Shown: piece after piece, positions 34,423-44,321 of the stretch | Position numbering within the stretch: the stretch's first letter is position 1 | Layout: each line of letters begins with the position of its first letter | Source of the DNA: Chloroflexota bacterium | Lineage (GTDB): Bacteria > Chloroflexota > Dehalococcoidia > UBA3495 | Assembly (NCBI GenBank): GCA_022563275.1 | Contig: JADFNR010000007.1 | Location: 1 to 48,396 of the forward strand | DNA length: 48,396 nucleotides | Direction of reading: 5' to 3' | The notes under the pieces: generated by a model | Told to the model about the DNA's origin: nothing | The model's input: only the letters and a program-made list of their open reading frames with translations | Databases searched by the model: none | Position numbers and translations under genes: made by a program

Positions 34423-34505
34423 TCCCATCCTCCCAACAACCACACCTGTTTCAGCTATTTTTTATCCGGCCGGCCGCACCTACAACCGGTTGGTCTTGTT
34501 TTGCC

Positions 34506-35774
34506 CTAGGAGCGTCTGCCGTGAGCCTTGGCGGCTTCTTCGATAAATTCGTCAAGGGGCCTGCTCTCTTGGACCGACGATTCCATGTCCCTGACCACCA
34601 CCTCGCCCTTCTGTATCTCGTCGTCTCCCAAGATCAATGTGAAGGGAATCTTTAAGGCGTTGGCCTGGCGCATCTGTCCCCGAAGGCCCCGGGAGCCGCT
34701 GCTCAAGATCGCGCCAACCCCGGCCCGGCGCAGACGCACCGACAGGTCCAGGGCGGCGATGCGGGCATCTTCGCCCACGTTGGCCACCAGGTAGCGCGGC
34801 GACGGTTCGTCAGGAACCGTGACCTCGCTCTTTTTGAGGTTCAAGGTCAAACGTTCCATACCGGTGGCGAAACCGATGCCCGGAGTTTCCCGGCCGCCGA
34901 GTTCGCTGATCAGCCCGTCGTAACGCCCGCCGCCGCAGATGGTCGATTGGCCGCCGCCGTCCACGGGCTGCACTTCGAAGACCGTGCGAGTGTAATAATC
35001 CAGACCGCGAACCAAACGGTGGTCGATCTGGTAGGGCAATTGCATGATGTCCAAGTACCTCAGCAGCTTGCTCCAGTGCCCGCCGCAGTCATCGCAAAGG
35101 TTCTCGGCCGACTTGGGCGCGTCGTTGCCCAGGGCGTGATCGCTCTCCACCTTGCAGTCCAGCAGGCGCAGCGGGTTCCGCTCCAGCCGTTCTTTGCAGT
35201 CGTGGCACAGCTTCTCTTGGTGGCCGGAATAATACTCCCGCAGCTTCTCCACGTAGGCCGGACGGCACTGGCGGTCGCCGACGCTGTTGATCAGCAGGTT
35301 GATGTCGTTGAGGCCCAGGCTGGTCATCAGGTCCCAGGCTACTTCGATGACCTCAGCGTCCACCGACGGGTCGGCGTCGCCCAGCACTTCCACACCGAAC
35401 TGGTGGTGCTGGCGGAAGCGGCCAGCCTGGGGGCGTTCGTAGCGGAAAACCGGGCAGAAGTAGTACATCCGCACGGGTTGGGGCAGATTGTGCATCCCGT
35501 GCTCCAGGTAGGCCCGGCACACCGGCGCGGTACCCTCGGGACGCAGGGTGATACTGTCGCCGCCCCGGTCGTCGAAGGTGTACATCTCTTTCTCGACGAT
35601 GTCGGTCCCTTCGCCCACCGACCGGATGAATAGGTTGGAATCCTCAAAGAGGGGGGTGTCGATCCGGCCGAAGCCGAACCGGGCGGCTACTTCCACGGCT
35701 TTGGACTCGATATACCGCCAGTATTTCTGTTCTTCAGGGAGGTGGTCCGCGGTGCCTCTGGGCGCTTGAAACAA
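34506..35774 (-). CDS. hisS: Histidyl-tRNA synthetase
   Basis: Class II aminoacyl-tRNA synthetase. APRGTADHLPEE and FGRIDTPLFED form motif 1, LRPEGTAPVCRAYLEHG and FCPVFRYERPQAGRFRQHHQFGVEV motif 2, and VRGLDYYTRTVFEV with GGGRYDGLISELGG the histidine-specific motifs. GIGFATGMERL is motif 3. An insertion has CHDCKERLERNPLRLLDCK and CDDCGG, as in many bacterial HisRS. At 422 residues it is normal. The start is TTG at 35774 with a weak ribosome site. Confidence 0.95.
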   Translation of the reverse strand: MFQAPRGTADHLPEEQKYWRYIESKAVEVAARFGFGRIDTPLFEDSNLFIRSVGEGTDIVEKEMYTFDDRGGDSITLRPEGTAPVCRAYLEHGMHNLPQPVRMYYFCPVFRYERPQAGRFRQHHQFGVEVLGDADPSVDAEVIEVAWDLMTSLGLNDINLLINSVGDRQCRPAYVEKLREYYSGHQEKLCHDCKERLERNPLRLLDCKVESDHALGNDAPKSAENLCDDCGGHWSKLLRYLDIMQLPYQIDHRLVRGLDYYTRTVFEVQPVDGGGQSTICGGGRYDGLISELGGRETPGIGFATGMERLTLNLKKSEVTVPDEPSPRYLVANVGEDARIAALDLSVRLRRAGVGAILSSGSRGLRGQMRQANALKIPFTLILGDDEIQKGEVVVRDMESSVQESRPLDEFIEEAAKAHGRRS

Positions 35775-35895
35775 AGTTAAGGGTCACTCCGAAATCGACT
35801 GTACAAGGCATCATTATAGGCTGATATCGTCCTGCATGGAATCAGCCAGGACTCCACATCAAGGGATAACCGGGGATAAATCGGCCATGCCGAGA

Positions 35896-36819
35896 CTATT
35901 CTGGTGGCGGCCTGCCGTCTTTGTGGGGTAGCAACAGGGCGTAGAGGGCGTCGTTTATGGGAGTGGGCACGTTGACCCGGCGGCCGATCCTCACCACCGC
36001 CCCAGCCTGAGCCTCCAACTCCAACGGCCTTCCCGCTTCGATATCGCTGAGCATGGACATGCGCTGGTCTGGAGGGAGGCTTTCCATGAACTTGATGCCC
36101 TTCTCAATGGCGCCGGGATCGATTTCCACTCCGCTGGCCAGACCGACCGCCGCCACTTCCCGCATGGCGCCCAAAAGCAGGGAACGGCCCTCTTCGGTTT
36201 GGATGAGTCTGGTTATCGGGAATCGGGCGGTGGCGTTTATGGCGTTTCCCGGAGCGGTCAGGAGAAACTTGGACCATAATACGCTGACGATTTTATCCGT
36301 TAACTCGGCGTCGACCGCGGGCGCTAGGCCAGCCGGCACCGCCACGGCCTGGGCCGTCATCTGACCGTCCTCTCTGCCGAAGACGATACGGGCTGTTTGG
36401 CTCTGTTGCCTGATCACCCCGGGAGACTCGATGAAGGCGATGGTATAGGAAACGCCCGGCAGCACCCGGTCCGGGCCGAATTCCCGAACCAGTTCACCGG
36501 CGCTGTCCACCCCGTTCTGCAGTGTCACGATTTGGGTTTGGAGGCCGGTCAGGGGCCGTATGGCCTTGACCGCTTCGGGGACCTGATAGGTCTTGACGGC
36601 GAAGAGGACCAGGTCAACCGGTCCAACTTGAGAGGGGTCGTCCGTGGCGTTGACTGGGATGGTGAACGAGCCGGTTTGTTGATTCAACCGAAGGCCGTGT
36701 TCCTGCATGGCCCTGAGGTGTTCGCCGCGGGTAATCAGCGTGATGTCGGCGCCTGCCTGGGTTAACAGCGCGCCAAGGCACCCACCCACTCCGCCGGCGC
36801 CCATTACCGCGATCCGCAT
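35896..36819 (-). CDS. Ketopantoate reductase family protein (copy 2)
   Basis: A 307-residue NADPH-dependent 2-dehydropantoate 2-reductase-like protein: MRIAVMGAGGVGGCLGALL, LFAVKTYQVPEA, TLQNGVDSAGELVREFG, a Lys region in VLWSKFLLTAPGNAINA, and a C-terminal helical domain (SMLSDIEAGRPLELEAQAGAVVRIG). It is a tandem paralogue of the next gene. In-frame Met at 36858 overlaps the upstream gene, but ATG 36819 matches the family start. Two copies beside a CoA transferase suggest a catabolic reductase role instead of pantothenate synthesis, or one of each. Confidence 0.85.
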   Translation of the reverse strand: MRIAVMGAGGVGGCLGALLTQAGADITLITRGEHLRAMQEHGLRLNQQTGSFTIPVNATDDPSQVGPVDLVLFAVKTYQVPEAVKAIRPLTGLQTQIVTLQNGVDSAGELVREFGPDRVLPGVSYTIAFIESPGVIRQQSQTARIVFGREDGQMTAQAVAVPAGLAPAVDAELTDKIVSVLWSKFLLTAPGNAINATARFPITRLIQTEEGRSLLLGAMREVAAVGLASGVEIDPGAIEKGIKFMESLPPDQRMSMLSDIEAGRPLELEAQAGAVVRIGRRVNVPTPINDALYALLLPHKDGRPPPE

Positions 36820-36835
36820 GACCGATACGCCGGAC

Positions 36836-37756
36836 TTAATCCGACCCCGGAACTCCATCTTTATGGGGCAGCAACACCGAATATAGGAAACTGTGGATCG
36901 GGGTGGGCACTCCGATCTGCTTTCCCAATCTGATCACCGCGCCGGATAGGGCGTCCAACTCTGTGGCCCTTCCGGACTCGTAGTCGACGTGCATGGAACT
37001 TTGGAAATCGGGCAGGCTGTCGATGTACTCCAAGGATTCTTGTACCAGGTTGTCGGCCAGATTTATTCCCTTGGCGAGGCCTATGGCCAGTGCCTCTTCC
37101 ATGGCCTCGCAGAACATCTTACGGGCGTCGGGAAATTGGAGCAGTTCTTTGGGCCGCGTTTGAGCGGCGCTGGTGATTCCCGCCAACGCGCTGAGGACGA
37201 TGAATTTCTGCCAAAGCACCTGCAGGGGGTCGGGGGAGATCTCCGTTTCGATCCCGGCGTCCCGGAACACATTTCGAATATCCAGGGCGCGGAGGCTTTC
37301 GGTGTCGTCGACTTCGCCAAAGGAGATTCGCGCCTTGACGTCCTCGACGATCACACCTGGTGACAGGATATGCGAAGACGCCCAGTAAGCCCCCGGGAGG
37401 ATATTATTAGGTCCCAGCACGGCTCCCAGTTGCTCGTGGCTCTCGACCCCGTTCTGCAGGGTAATGATCGAGGTCTCGTGGCCCATCAAAGGCTTGAGCA
37501 ACGTGATCACATGGCGGTTGTGGAAAGTCTTGACGGTGAACAGCACCAGGTCTACCGGCCCCACCTGCGCCGGGTCGTCGGTGGCATCTACCTCAACCAC
37601 GAATTCGCTGTCGGGGCGGACGATCTTAAGCCCATTGGCGCGGATGGCCGCCAAGTGCGGACCCCGTGCGATGAGCGAAACGTTGTTGCCCGCTTTGGCC
37701 AGCAGTCCGCCAAGGCATCCTCCGGCGCCGCCGGCGCCCATTACCGCTATCCGCAT
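36836..37756 (-). CDS. Ketopantoate reductase family protein (copy 1)
   Basis: A 306-residue PanE-like reductase: MRIAVMGAGGAGGCLGGLLAK, VLFTVKTFHNRHV, TLQNGVESHEQLG, VLWQKFIVLSALAGITS, and SMHVDYESGRATELDALSGAVIRLG at the end. GGGAGG precedes the ATG. It lies 21 nt after the CoA transferase and 16 nt before its paralogue, so the four genes from the carbonic anhydrase on form one transcription unit. Both paralogues end in a shared LLPHKDG motif. Confidence 0.85.
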   Translation of the reverse strand: MRIAVMGAGGAGGCLGGLLAKAGNNVSLIARGPHLAAIRANGLKIVRPDSEFVVEVDATDDPAQVGPVDLVLFTVKTFHNRHVITLLKPLMGHETSIITLQNGVESHEQLGAVLGPNNILPGAYWASSHILSPGVIVEDVKARISFGEVDDTESLRALDIRNVFRDAGIETEISPDPLQVLWQKFIVLSALAGITSAAQTRPKELLQFPDARKMFCEAMEEALAIGLAKGINLADNLVQESLEYIDSLPDFQSSMHVDYESGRATELDALSGAVIRLGKQIGVPTPIHSFLYSVLLPHKDGVPGSD

Positions 37757-37777
37757 AGTCCTCCCAGACCAGACACG

Positions 37778-39055
37778 TTAAACAACTCCGTCGGACCGCA
37801 TCAGTTCCAGCTCATCTGGGCTCATCCCGCCGATGGAGCAGAGTATCTCTTCGTTGTTGGCCCCCAAGAGGGGCGGTTCCATGTTGGGCGTTTCGGCCCC
37901 GCCGGCAAACTTGATGGGTGTGTTGACCGTCCTGAAGATGCCGCCCAGGTTGTTGCCGCCGTTGATGAACATCCCCCTGGCTTCCAGGTGGGGGCATCGG
38001 TCAAGGTCGGCCTGGTCTTGGACCATACCCATGGAATAACCGATCTCGATCAGCTGGCTGGTCACCTCGGCCTTGGTCCTTTCCGCGGTCCAGCCTTCCA
38101 GGGCCGGGACAAAGTTGCTCAGGTAGAAATCGCCGCTGATTCCCACGCCGAGATACCGCTCGTCCTCGATCAGGTCTTCCCGGCCCATGAGCCGCCAGAG
38201 GTCTTTCCATTTCTCCGGCCCGCCGGCCCCGGCCAGCACCACGTAGCCGTCCCTGGTCTTGAGGGCCAGTTGGGCGCTGAGCATGTTGCCCCGTTCCCGG
38301 CCGGCCACTTTGCCGGTGGCCTGATAGTAGGGCATGGTGCTGGTGGTATGGGCGGCCATGCAGTCGTACATGGACATGTCCAAGAAGGCCCCTTGGCCGG
38401 TGCGGTGACGGGCCTCCAGGGCCATCATGATCCCCAAAGCCGTCCAAACTCCGGGCACCGAGTCTCCGATGTTGTCGCCCACCATCTGCGGTCCCCCTCC
38501 CGGTTCCCCAGTTACAGCCATCCAACCGCCCATCCCCTGGACGCACGGGTTGTTGGCCGGCCAGTTGGAGTAGGGCCCCGGCGCCGGACCCTCGGGGTCG
38601 CCGTAGCCCGTGAGGCTGGCGTAGATCAGGCTGGGGTTGAGATCTTTTAGGACGTCGTAATCCAGGCCGAGACGCCGGAGGGCCCCGGGCCCCCAGTTGT
38701 CCAGCAGGATGTCGGATTCTTTAACCATCCGCTGGAAGGCCGCATTACAGCGGGGGTCGCGGAGGTCCAGGGACACACTTTTCTTGTTGCGGTTGAGGCC
38801 TAAATAGCGGGCGCTCACGCTGTCGCCGTCCTGCCCCGCGCCGGCGTCTCGATGGGCGTCTCGATGGGCGTCTCGATGAATGAAGGGACCGTTGCTACGG
38901 CCGCGTTCGCCCAGGCCGGGACGCTCGATCTTGATGACTTCGGCGCCCATATCGGCCAGGATCATGGAGCAAAAAGGCCCCGCCACGATATGGGTGACGT
39001 CCATGACTCTGATCCCCGCCAGAGGGAGGGCGGGGGCGCCGGCACTCTGCGTCAT
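37778..39055 (-). CDS. CaiB/BaiF (family III) CoA transferase
   Basis: A 425-residue class III CoA-transferase: LAGIRVMDVTHIVAGPFCSMILADMGAEVIKIE at the start, GLNRNKKSVSLDLRDP, LLDNWGPGALRRLGLDYD, and GQGAFLDMSMYDCM where an Asp is the expected acyl-carrying residue. The substrates may be carboxylic acids such as carnitine, bile acid, succinate or oxalate types and cannot be fixed. An expansion HRDAHRDAHRDA sits near residue 60. It starts 3 nt after the carbonic-anhydrase-like gene. Confidence 0.92.
   Translation of the reverse strand: MTQSAGAPALPLAGIRVMDVTHIVAGPFCSMILADMGAEVIKIERPGLGERGRSNGPFIHRDAHRDAHRDAGAGQDGDSVSARYLGLNRNKKSVSLDLRDPRCNAAFQRMVKESDILLDNWGPGALRRLGLDYDVLKDLNPSLIYASLTGYGDPEGPAPGPYSNWPANNPCVQGMGGWMAVTGEPGGGPQMVGDNIGDSVPGVWTALGIMMALEARHRTGQGAFLDMSMYDCMAAHTTSTMPYYQATGKVAGRERGNMLSAQLALKTRDGYVVLAGAGGPEKWKDLWRLMGREDLIEDERYLGVGISGDFYLSNFVPALEGWTAERTKAEVTSQLIEIGYSMGMVQDQADLDRCPHLEARGMFINGGNNLGGIFRTVNTPIKFAGGAETPNMEPPLLGANNEEILCSIGGMSPDELELMRSDGVV
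38843..38878 (+). repeat. Three tandem 12-bp units inside the CoA transferase gene
   Basis: GGCGTCTCGATG is repeated three times exactly and encodes HRDA three times on the minus strand. It is in frame, so the copy number may vary without breaking the gene. Confidence 0.95.
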
Positions 39056-39058
39056 GGC

Positions 39059-39589
39059 CTAGCTTCCCGCCTGAAATTCCGTGGTGTCCAGGCCCAGACC
39101 CTGTTTCCCAAACCGCTTGCCATTTTCAACGTACTTGGCCGTGGGGTTCTTCAGCCGCTCGGCCTGTTTCTCGGAGAGGGGCCGGACCTTGCCGGGGACG
39201 CCGATGACCAGAGAGTTATCCGGCACTTTCCCCCGTACGATGGCGCCCGCGCCGATGAAGACATGGTCGCCGACGTCGGTGTCCTCCAAGAGAACGGCGT
39301 TCACTCCGATGAGGACGTTGCTGCCAACCTTGCCGCCATGGACCACCGCTCCGTGGGTCAATAGCACGTTGTCGCCCAGTTCCAGGTGGTCGTCCGTGTG
39401 GAGGACAGCATTGTCCTGGATGGAGCAGTTCTTGCCGATGATGATGTCGCCGTAGTCGGCCCGGATCACCGCGCCGGGCCAGACGCTGGTGCCCTCGCCA
39501 ATGGTAACGTCGCCAACGACGTAGGCCGCTTCGCTGATGAAGGCGGACGGATGTATCCGGGGGCTTTTTCCATCTAATGGGCGGATCAA
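39059..39589 (-). CDS. Gamma carbonic anhydrase-like hexapeptide protein
   Basis: A 176-residue left-handed beta-helix protein of the gamma carbonic anhydrase group. Hexapeptide repeats run from VVGDVTIGEGTSVWPGAVIRAD to VFIGAGAIVRGKVP. The His ligands of the metal site are in DNAVLHTDD and LTHGAVVHGG, and Arg/Asp/Gln positions (IRAD, SIQDN) are kept. It could be a carbonic anhydrase or a CaiE-like partner, the latter fitting the CoA transferase next to it. The start is TTG at 39589 behind GGAGGAA. Confidence 0.9.
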   Translation of the reverse strand: MIRPLDGKSPRIHPSAFISEAAYVVGDVTIGEGTSVWPGAVIRADYGDIIIGKNCSIQDNAVLHTDDHLELGDNVLLTHGAVVHGGKVGSNVLIGVNAVLLEDTDVGDHVFIGAGAIVRGKVPDNSLVIGVPGKVRPLSEKQAERLKNPTAKYVENGKRFGKQGLGLDTTEFQAGS

Positions 39590-39765
39590 GATGTTCCTCC
39601 AACAAGTGCGGACGGGTCTGTCTGATGGCGCTCCCAGCAGAGTGGGCGGACAAAAGCGCGGCCTTCCGGGGACGGAAGATCGAGGCGGAGCCGGGGTAAG
39701 AATACACGCCTATGCCGAATCTCGCCACTTTTCGTGCCTAGATTGGTCTTTTCCGGGCACGCGGG

Positions 39766-40332
39766 CTAAAGCCCAAATACGCCGGTCAGCCAATCGGCTC
39801 CGGCGGTGCAGGCGTAGGCGAAGATCAGGAACTTCGAGACCTTTCCGGTCCAGACCACCGCAAGGAAACCCCAGATCGGATAACGGAGGGCCCCGGCGGC
39901 GATGCCCACTATGTCGAAGATGGGGTTGGGCACCAACGAAAAAACGAACAGCAGCAGCCAGCCCCGCCGGCGCATCCAGCGTTCCAGCCTCTGGTAGATG
40001 CGGCTCCTGGACAGCACGTCGCGGCCGGTGTAACCCAGGTAGTAGCCGCTGAGTTCCCCAACGGTTTCGGCAGTCCCGGCGATGAGGCCAACAAAGAGGG
40101 GGTTCAGGAATATGGCGGTGGCGCAGGCGGTCGCCAAGGCCGGGACCGGGATCAACAGGCCGGCGCTGGCCACCAACGCGCTCAGAGCCACCGCTCCGTA
40201 GCCCACCTGGGTCGCGCCGAAGTTGTCGCGGAGCAGCAGGGCGGCGGCGATGGCGGCGATGACAACGGCGACGATGCCCAGCCGGACCAGGTTCTCCGGC
40301 CTACGCCAATCGACTTGGCTGACGTACCGCAT
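39766..40332 (-). CDS. VTT-domain (DedA/TVP38) membrane protein
   Basis: A 188-residue integral membrane protein of the VTT/SNARE-associated family: four or five hydrophobic segments, a re-entrant region ALATACATAIFLNPLFVGLIAG, GELSGYYLGYTGRDV, then LFVFSLVPNPIFDIVGIAAGALRYP, the conserved F/P/N-P block. Relatives scramble or transport lipids such as undecaprenyl phosphate or PE. The ATG overlaps the stop of the hydrolase (TGATG), so the two are translationally coupled. Confidence 0.85.
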   Translation of the reverse strand: MRYVSQVDWRRPENLVRLGIVAVVIAAIAAALLLRDNFGATQVGYGAVALSALVASAGLLIPVPALATACATAIFLNPLFVGLIAGTAETVGELSGYYLGYTGRDVLSRSRIYQRLERWMRRRGWLLLFVFSLVPNPIFDIVGIAAGALRYPIWGFLAVVWTGKVSKFLIFAYACTAGADWLTGVFGL

Positions 40333-41195
40333 CAAGATCCGGGTTGGTCTATCTGGATGGGGCCATCGCTCAAAAAACCGGTCAACATGGAGTTGAACTC
40401 ATCAGGTCTCTCCATCTGAGGCCAGTGGCCGCATTCGGGTATGACGTGAACGATGCTGTGAGGCAATTCCCGGCGGACGGCCTCGGCGTGGGCCACGGGG
40501 ATGATGATGTCCTCGGCGCCCCAGACGGTCATCAGAGGCACTTCAGAACCTTTCAGCCGGTCAAGGATCAATCCCTGCTTGCGGAGGCCCCACAGGTTGA
40601 TGCTGGAGCGGATGGAACGCAACATGGCGGTGCGTGCGCCGGGGAGCATCTTGTGACGGTCCATCTCGGGAAGAAGTTCTTCCAAGATGGCGGGCGGCCG
40701 GTGGAACAGGTATTTGGTTGCTCCCATCTTGGTGTTCAGCCAGGGCTGGTACAGCAAGTCGCCCAACACCGGGACCGATATGACCCGCAGGAACCAGGCC
40801 ACCTCCCGGCCGAACCCGCCCGAGCCAACCAACACCATCTTTTCCACCATGTCCGGGTGTTCCAGAGCGAACAGCCCGGCGATCAATCCCCCGGCCGAAC
40901 TACCCACCAGGGAGAACTTCTCCAATCCCAGTTCTTGACTGAAGTCATAGATGAAATCTGCCGCAGAATCCGGGGAGTAGTCCAGGTGGCTGGGCTTGTC
41001 CGAATCGCCGTAGCCCGGCAGGTCCGGAGCGATCACCCGGTAACCGGCGCCGGCCAATACGTCGATATTGCAATACCAGGTTAGGAGCGAAGCGGCGAGG
41101 CCATGGAGCAGCACCACCACGGGGCCATCTCCGGCCTCAACGTAGCGGATATCCAATCCCCAGACGGTTGCGCTTTTTTGTTCCGCTCGCTGCAT
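40332..41195 (-). CDS. Alpha/beta hydrolase
   Basis: A 287-residue alpha/beta-hydrolase: VVLLHGLAASLLTWYCNI (oxyanion hole), APDLPGYGDSDKP, nucleophile elbow VGSSAGGLIAG, WGAEDIIIPVAHAEAV (acid) and PECGHWPQMERPDEF (His). Similar to MhpC-type or epoxide-hydrolase-like esterases. Coupling to a VTT membrane protein hints at a lipid or other hydrophobic substrate, but this is only context. GGAG precedes the ATG. Confidence 0.87.
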   Translation of the reverse strand: MQRAEQKSATVWGLDIRYVEAGDGPVVVLLHGLAASLLTWYCNIDVLAGAGYRVIAPDLPGYGDSDKPSHLDYSPDSAADFIYDFSQELGLEKFSLVGSSAGGLIAGLFALEHPDMVEKMVLVGSGGFGREVAWFLRVISVPVLGDLLYQPWLNTKMGATKYLFHRPPAILEELLPEMDRHKMLPGARTAMLRSIRSSINLWGLRKQGLILDRLKGSEVPLMTVWGAEDIIIPVAHAEAVRRELPHSIVHVIPECGHWPQMERPDEFNSMLTGFLSDGPIQIDQPGS

Positions 41196-41244
41196 CGGCT
41201 CCTGGCCCGGCCAGATTTAGGGCCCAAGTCTAGGGCCCACTGAA

Positions 41245-41400
41245 AAGGTGGTTCGACGGGTCCGATTCCATCGTGACTCTCGACAGCGGTCGGAGCTCAC
41301 CACGAACGGAGGGAGGTCCCCCCCGCTCGTCCTGAGCCCGTCGAAGGACATTGAATTCAGGCGCAATGGCGGTTCGACGGGACCCACCACGAACGGTTTC
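41245..41400. repeat. Dispersed intergenic repeats (TTCGAC...CACGAACGG family)
   Basis: Copies in both orientations of a GGTTCGACGGG / GCTCACCACGAACGG / GCTCGTCCTGAGCCCGTCGAA family lie between the hydrolase promoter region and the clpC stop. No gene is seen here. Related copies lie at 31752-31934 and 46706-46730. Confidence 0.65.
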
Positions 41401-41413
41401 GGTGACTCCGGAT

Positions 41414-43930
41414 TTAGGTCGTGGACGGCACCGCTTCATCCGTTTCGGCGTCTGGCGTCTCGCTGTCCTCGGCTTCTGTTACTGCGGCTTCTGGCGCTGG
41501 CGCGGCCACCTTGGTCAACACCAGGCTATCCGCCGCGGCGTCCACCAGGATGTGGTCGCCCGAGGTGTATTCCCCGGACAATATGCCCTTGGACATGGGA
41601 TTTTCCAAGAAACGGGTTACCGCCCGGCGCAGCGGCCTTGCTCCGAAGACCGGGTCGTAGCCTTCCCGGCCCAACCAGAGGTTGGCGTCGGCGGTCAATT
41701 CGAAGGTGATCCCGCGCTCCTCGAGGCGGCCCTGAACGTCCTTGATCATCAGGCCCACAACCCGCACGATCTGCTCCTGCGTCAGCGGATGGAAGATGAT
41801 CGTCTCGTCGATCCGGTTGAGGAACTCGGGCCGGAAGGTCTCTTTGAGAGCGGCGTTAACCGACTCGCGGAGCTTCTTGTCTTCGTCCTCGCCAGCCTTG
41901 TCGTCCGTGCGGAACCCGAAGGCCCGCTGCCGGAGGCCGGAGGTGCCCAGGTTGCTGGTCATGATTATCAGGGTGTTCCTGAAGTCAATGGTCCTCCCGT
42001 GGCCGTCGGTCAGCCGCCCGTCCTCCAGTACCTGGAGCAGGATGTTGAAGACATCTGGATGGGCCTTCTCGATCTCGTCGAACAGCACCACCCGGTAGGG
42101 CCGCCGGCGCACCGCCTCCGTGAGTTGCCCACCCTCTTCGTAGCCCACGTAGCCTGGAGGGGCGCCGATCAGCCGCGAGACGGAGTGTTTCTCCATGTAC
42201 TCAGACATGTCGATCCGCACCATGTTGGTCTCGTCGTCGAACATGAATTGGGCCAGGGCCTTGGCTAGCTCGGTCTTGCCTACCCCCGTGGGACCCAGGA
42301 AGATGAAGCTGCCGATGGGCCGCCGGGGGTCGCTCAGGCCGGACCGGGAGCGGCGGATGGCCTCGGCCACCGCCACCACCGCCTCTTCCTGCCCGATGAG
42401 CCGCTGGTGGATGCTTTCCTCCATGTGCACCAGGCGCTCGCCCTCGCCCTCCATCAGACGTCCGGTGGGTATCCCGGTCCATTTGGAGACCAGTTCAGCG
42501 ATGTCCACCTCGGTCACCACCATGTCGGTGTTGCGGTCTCGAAGCAGACCCTGCCGCTCCGATTCGTATTCCTCGGTCAAGCGCAGACGTTCGACCCTGA
42601 GCTCGGCGGCGCGTTCGTACTCGGTGCGCTGGGCGGCGGCCTCCTCTTGGTCCAGCAATTGGGCGATGCGCTCTTCCTTGGTCTTGACGTCGGCGGGCAG
42701 GCTTTCGGCGTCGATGCGCAGCTTGCTGGCAGCCTCGTCGATGAAGTCCACCGCCTTGTCGGGCAGCTGACGCCCGGTCACGTAGCGGTCACTGAGACGG
42801 GCCGCCGCCACCAGGGCGGAGTCGTCGATATCCACCTTGTGATGGGCCTCGTACCGGGGCCGCAGTATGCGCAGGATCTCCACAGTTTCTTCAACTGAGG
42901 GCTCTTCAAGGATCACCGGCTGGAAACGGCGCTCCAGAGCGGTGTCTTTCTCGATGTATTTCCGGTACTCGTCCAGGGTGGTTGCGCCGATGCACTGCAG
43001 CTCACCCCGGGCCAGGGCGGGTTTAAGCAGGTTGCTGGCGTCGATGCCCCCTTCCGACGCCCCGGCTCCCACCATGGTGTGTATCTCGTCCAGGAACAGG
43101 ATCACCTCGCGGTGGGCCTGCTTCACCTCGTCCACCACGGACTTGAGCCGTTCTTCGAACTCGCCCCTGAATTTAGACCCGGCGACCAATGCGCCCATGT
43201 CCAGGGCCAGCACCCGGCGGCCCTTCAGCGAGTCAGGCACGTCACCGGCAACGATGCGGGCGGCTAATCCCTCGACGATGGCCGTTTTACCCACACCGGC
43301 CTCGCCGATGATCACGGGGTTGTTTTTCTTGCGCCGGGTCAGCGTCTGCATCACCTGGCGTATCACTTCGTCCCGGCCCACCACCGGGTCCAGTTTCCCC
43401 TGGCGGGCCAGGTGGGTCAGATCGACGGTGTATTTGTCCAACGACCGGTAACGGCTCTCGGCTCTGGGGTCGTCCACCCGGTGGCTGCCCCGGATCTCTA
43501 CCAGCGCCTGATAGACCTTTTCCTGGTCGATGCCGTGGTCTTTCAACACCTGGGCCGCGTCCCCCTGGGACTGCATGACGGCGGCGATGAACAGGTGCTC
43601 TGCGCCGATGAAGTCGTCCTTAAGCCGGTCTGCTTCATTCTTGGCGTCCTCCAGCAGCCGGGAGGCCCGGGGCGTGGCGTAGATCTGGGTCGCGTTGCCG
43701 GACACCTTGGGAGCGGCCTCCAACGCCTGGTCCAACTGGGCCGTCATGGCGTCTACCGGAGCGCCGATCTGGGCAAGGATCTCTCCGGGAATCCCGTTCT
43801 CCAACTGTAATAGGGCCAGCAAGATATGCTCCACGTCCCATTGGCTGTGGCTGTACCGGCGCACCAGGTCTTGGGAGTTGTGCAGTACCTCTTGGGCTTG
43901 TTCTGTGAATTGGTCTGGTCTCAATACCAT
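41414..43930 (-). CDS. clpC: ClpC-type AAA+ unfoldase (Clp ATPase)
   Basis: An 838-residue Hsp100 protein. It has an N-terminal double Clp-N domain (1-150), AAA1 with Walker [10 protein letters not shown] and Walker [10 protein letters not shown], a short middle domain of about 50 residues ([23 protein letters not shown]), AAA2 with [14 protein letters not shown] and [12 protein letters not shown], and the D2-small domain. The short middle coil points to ClpC rather than ClpB, so it may feed ClpP. An acidic C-tail ([19 protein letters not shown]) follows. The ATG follows GGAGAG, 11 nt after hspR in the dnaJ-hspR-clpC operon. Confidence 0.93.
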   Translation of the reverse strand: MVLRPDQFTEQAQEVLHNSQDLVRRYSHSQWDVEHILLALLQLENGIPGEILAQIGAPVDAMTAQLDQALEAAPKVSGNATQIYATPRASRLLEDAKNEADRLKDDFIGAEHLFIAAVMQSQGDAAQVLKDHGIDQEKVYQALVEIRGSHRVDDPRAESRYRSLDKYTVDLTHLARQGKLDPVVGRDEVIRQVMQTLTRRKKNNPVIIGEAGVGKTAIVEGLAARIVAGDVPDSLKGRRVLALDMGALVAGSKFRGEFEERLKSVVDEVKQAHREVILFLDEIHTMVGAGASEGGIDASNLLKPALARGELQCIGATTLDEYRKYIEKDTALERRFQPVILEEPSVEETVEILRILRPRYEAHHKVDIDDSALVAAARLSDRYVTGRQLPDKAVDFIDEAASKLRIDAESLPADVKTKEERIAQLLDQEEAAAQRTEYERAAELRVERLRLTEEYESERQGLLRDRNTDMVVTEVDIAELVSKWTGIPTGRLMEGEGERLVHMEESIHQRLIGQEEAVVAVAEAIRRSRSGLSDPRRPIGSFIFLGPTGVGKTELAKALAQFMFDDETNMVRIDMSEYMEKHSVSRLIGAPPGYVGYEEGGQLTEAVRRRPYRVVLFDEIEKAHPDVFNILLQVLEDGRLTDGHGRTIDFRNTLIIMTSNLGTSGLRQRAFGFRTDDKAGEDEDKKLRESVNAALKETFRPEFLNRIDETIIFHPLTQEQIVRVVGLMIKDVQGRLEERGITFELTADANLWLGREGYDPVFGARPLRRAVTRFLENPMSKGILSGEYTSGDHILVDAAADSLVLTKVAAPAPEAAVTEAEDSETPDAETDEAVPSTT

Positions 43931-43941
43931 GATGGTCTCTC

Positions 43942-44319
43942 CTAGGGGCGGCTGGCCGCGCCTTGCGCCTGGTCCGGGCTCGGTCTGGACCCAGGTCTTA
44001 GCTCTTGTCTTTGCAGGATATTCACGGCCTCGGTCAATCCTTTGACCTCCCCTTCAAGTTCTTCGATGCGGTTCATCAGTTTCAGGGCCACCTCGGCCCC
44101 AGCCAGGTTCAGCCCCATGTCCTCTGTCAGGGCCTTGAGACGGCGCAGGCGGTCGATGTCGGCCATGGAGTAGAGCCGTTGCCGGCCCCCGGTCCGGGAC
44201 GGCCAGATCAGGCCCACGCGCTCGTAATGGCGCAGGGTCTGGGCGTGGACCCCCACGATGCGGGCGGCCACGCTGATCACGAAACACGGTTCGTCCCGAA
44301 ATTGTTCCTCTGTACTCAT
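43942..44319 (-). CDS. hspR: HspR-like MerR-family heat-shock repressor
   Basis: A 125-residue MerR-type protein: CFVISVAARIVGVHAQTLRHYERVGLIWPSRTGGRQRLYS HTH, then DIDRLRRLKALTEDMGLNLAGAEVALKL, typical of HspR. A basic Pro-rich tail follows. It overlaps the dnaJ stop region, with the GAGGAG of its ribosome site inside the last dnaJ codons. HspR represses the dnaK/dnaJ/clpB regulon with DnaK as corepressor in actinomycetes. The operators here are probably at 45291-45309 and 45358-45377. Confidence 0.9.
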   Translation of the reverse strand: MSTEEQFRDEPCFVISVAARIVGVHAQTLRHYERVGLIWPSRTGGRQRLYSMADIDRLRRLKALTEDMGLNLAGAEVALKLMNRIEELEGEVKGLTEAVNILQRQELRPGSRPSPDQAQGAASRP

Positions 44320-44321
44320 GA

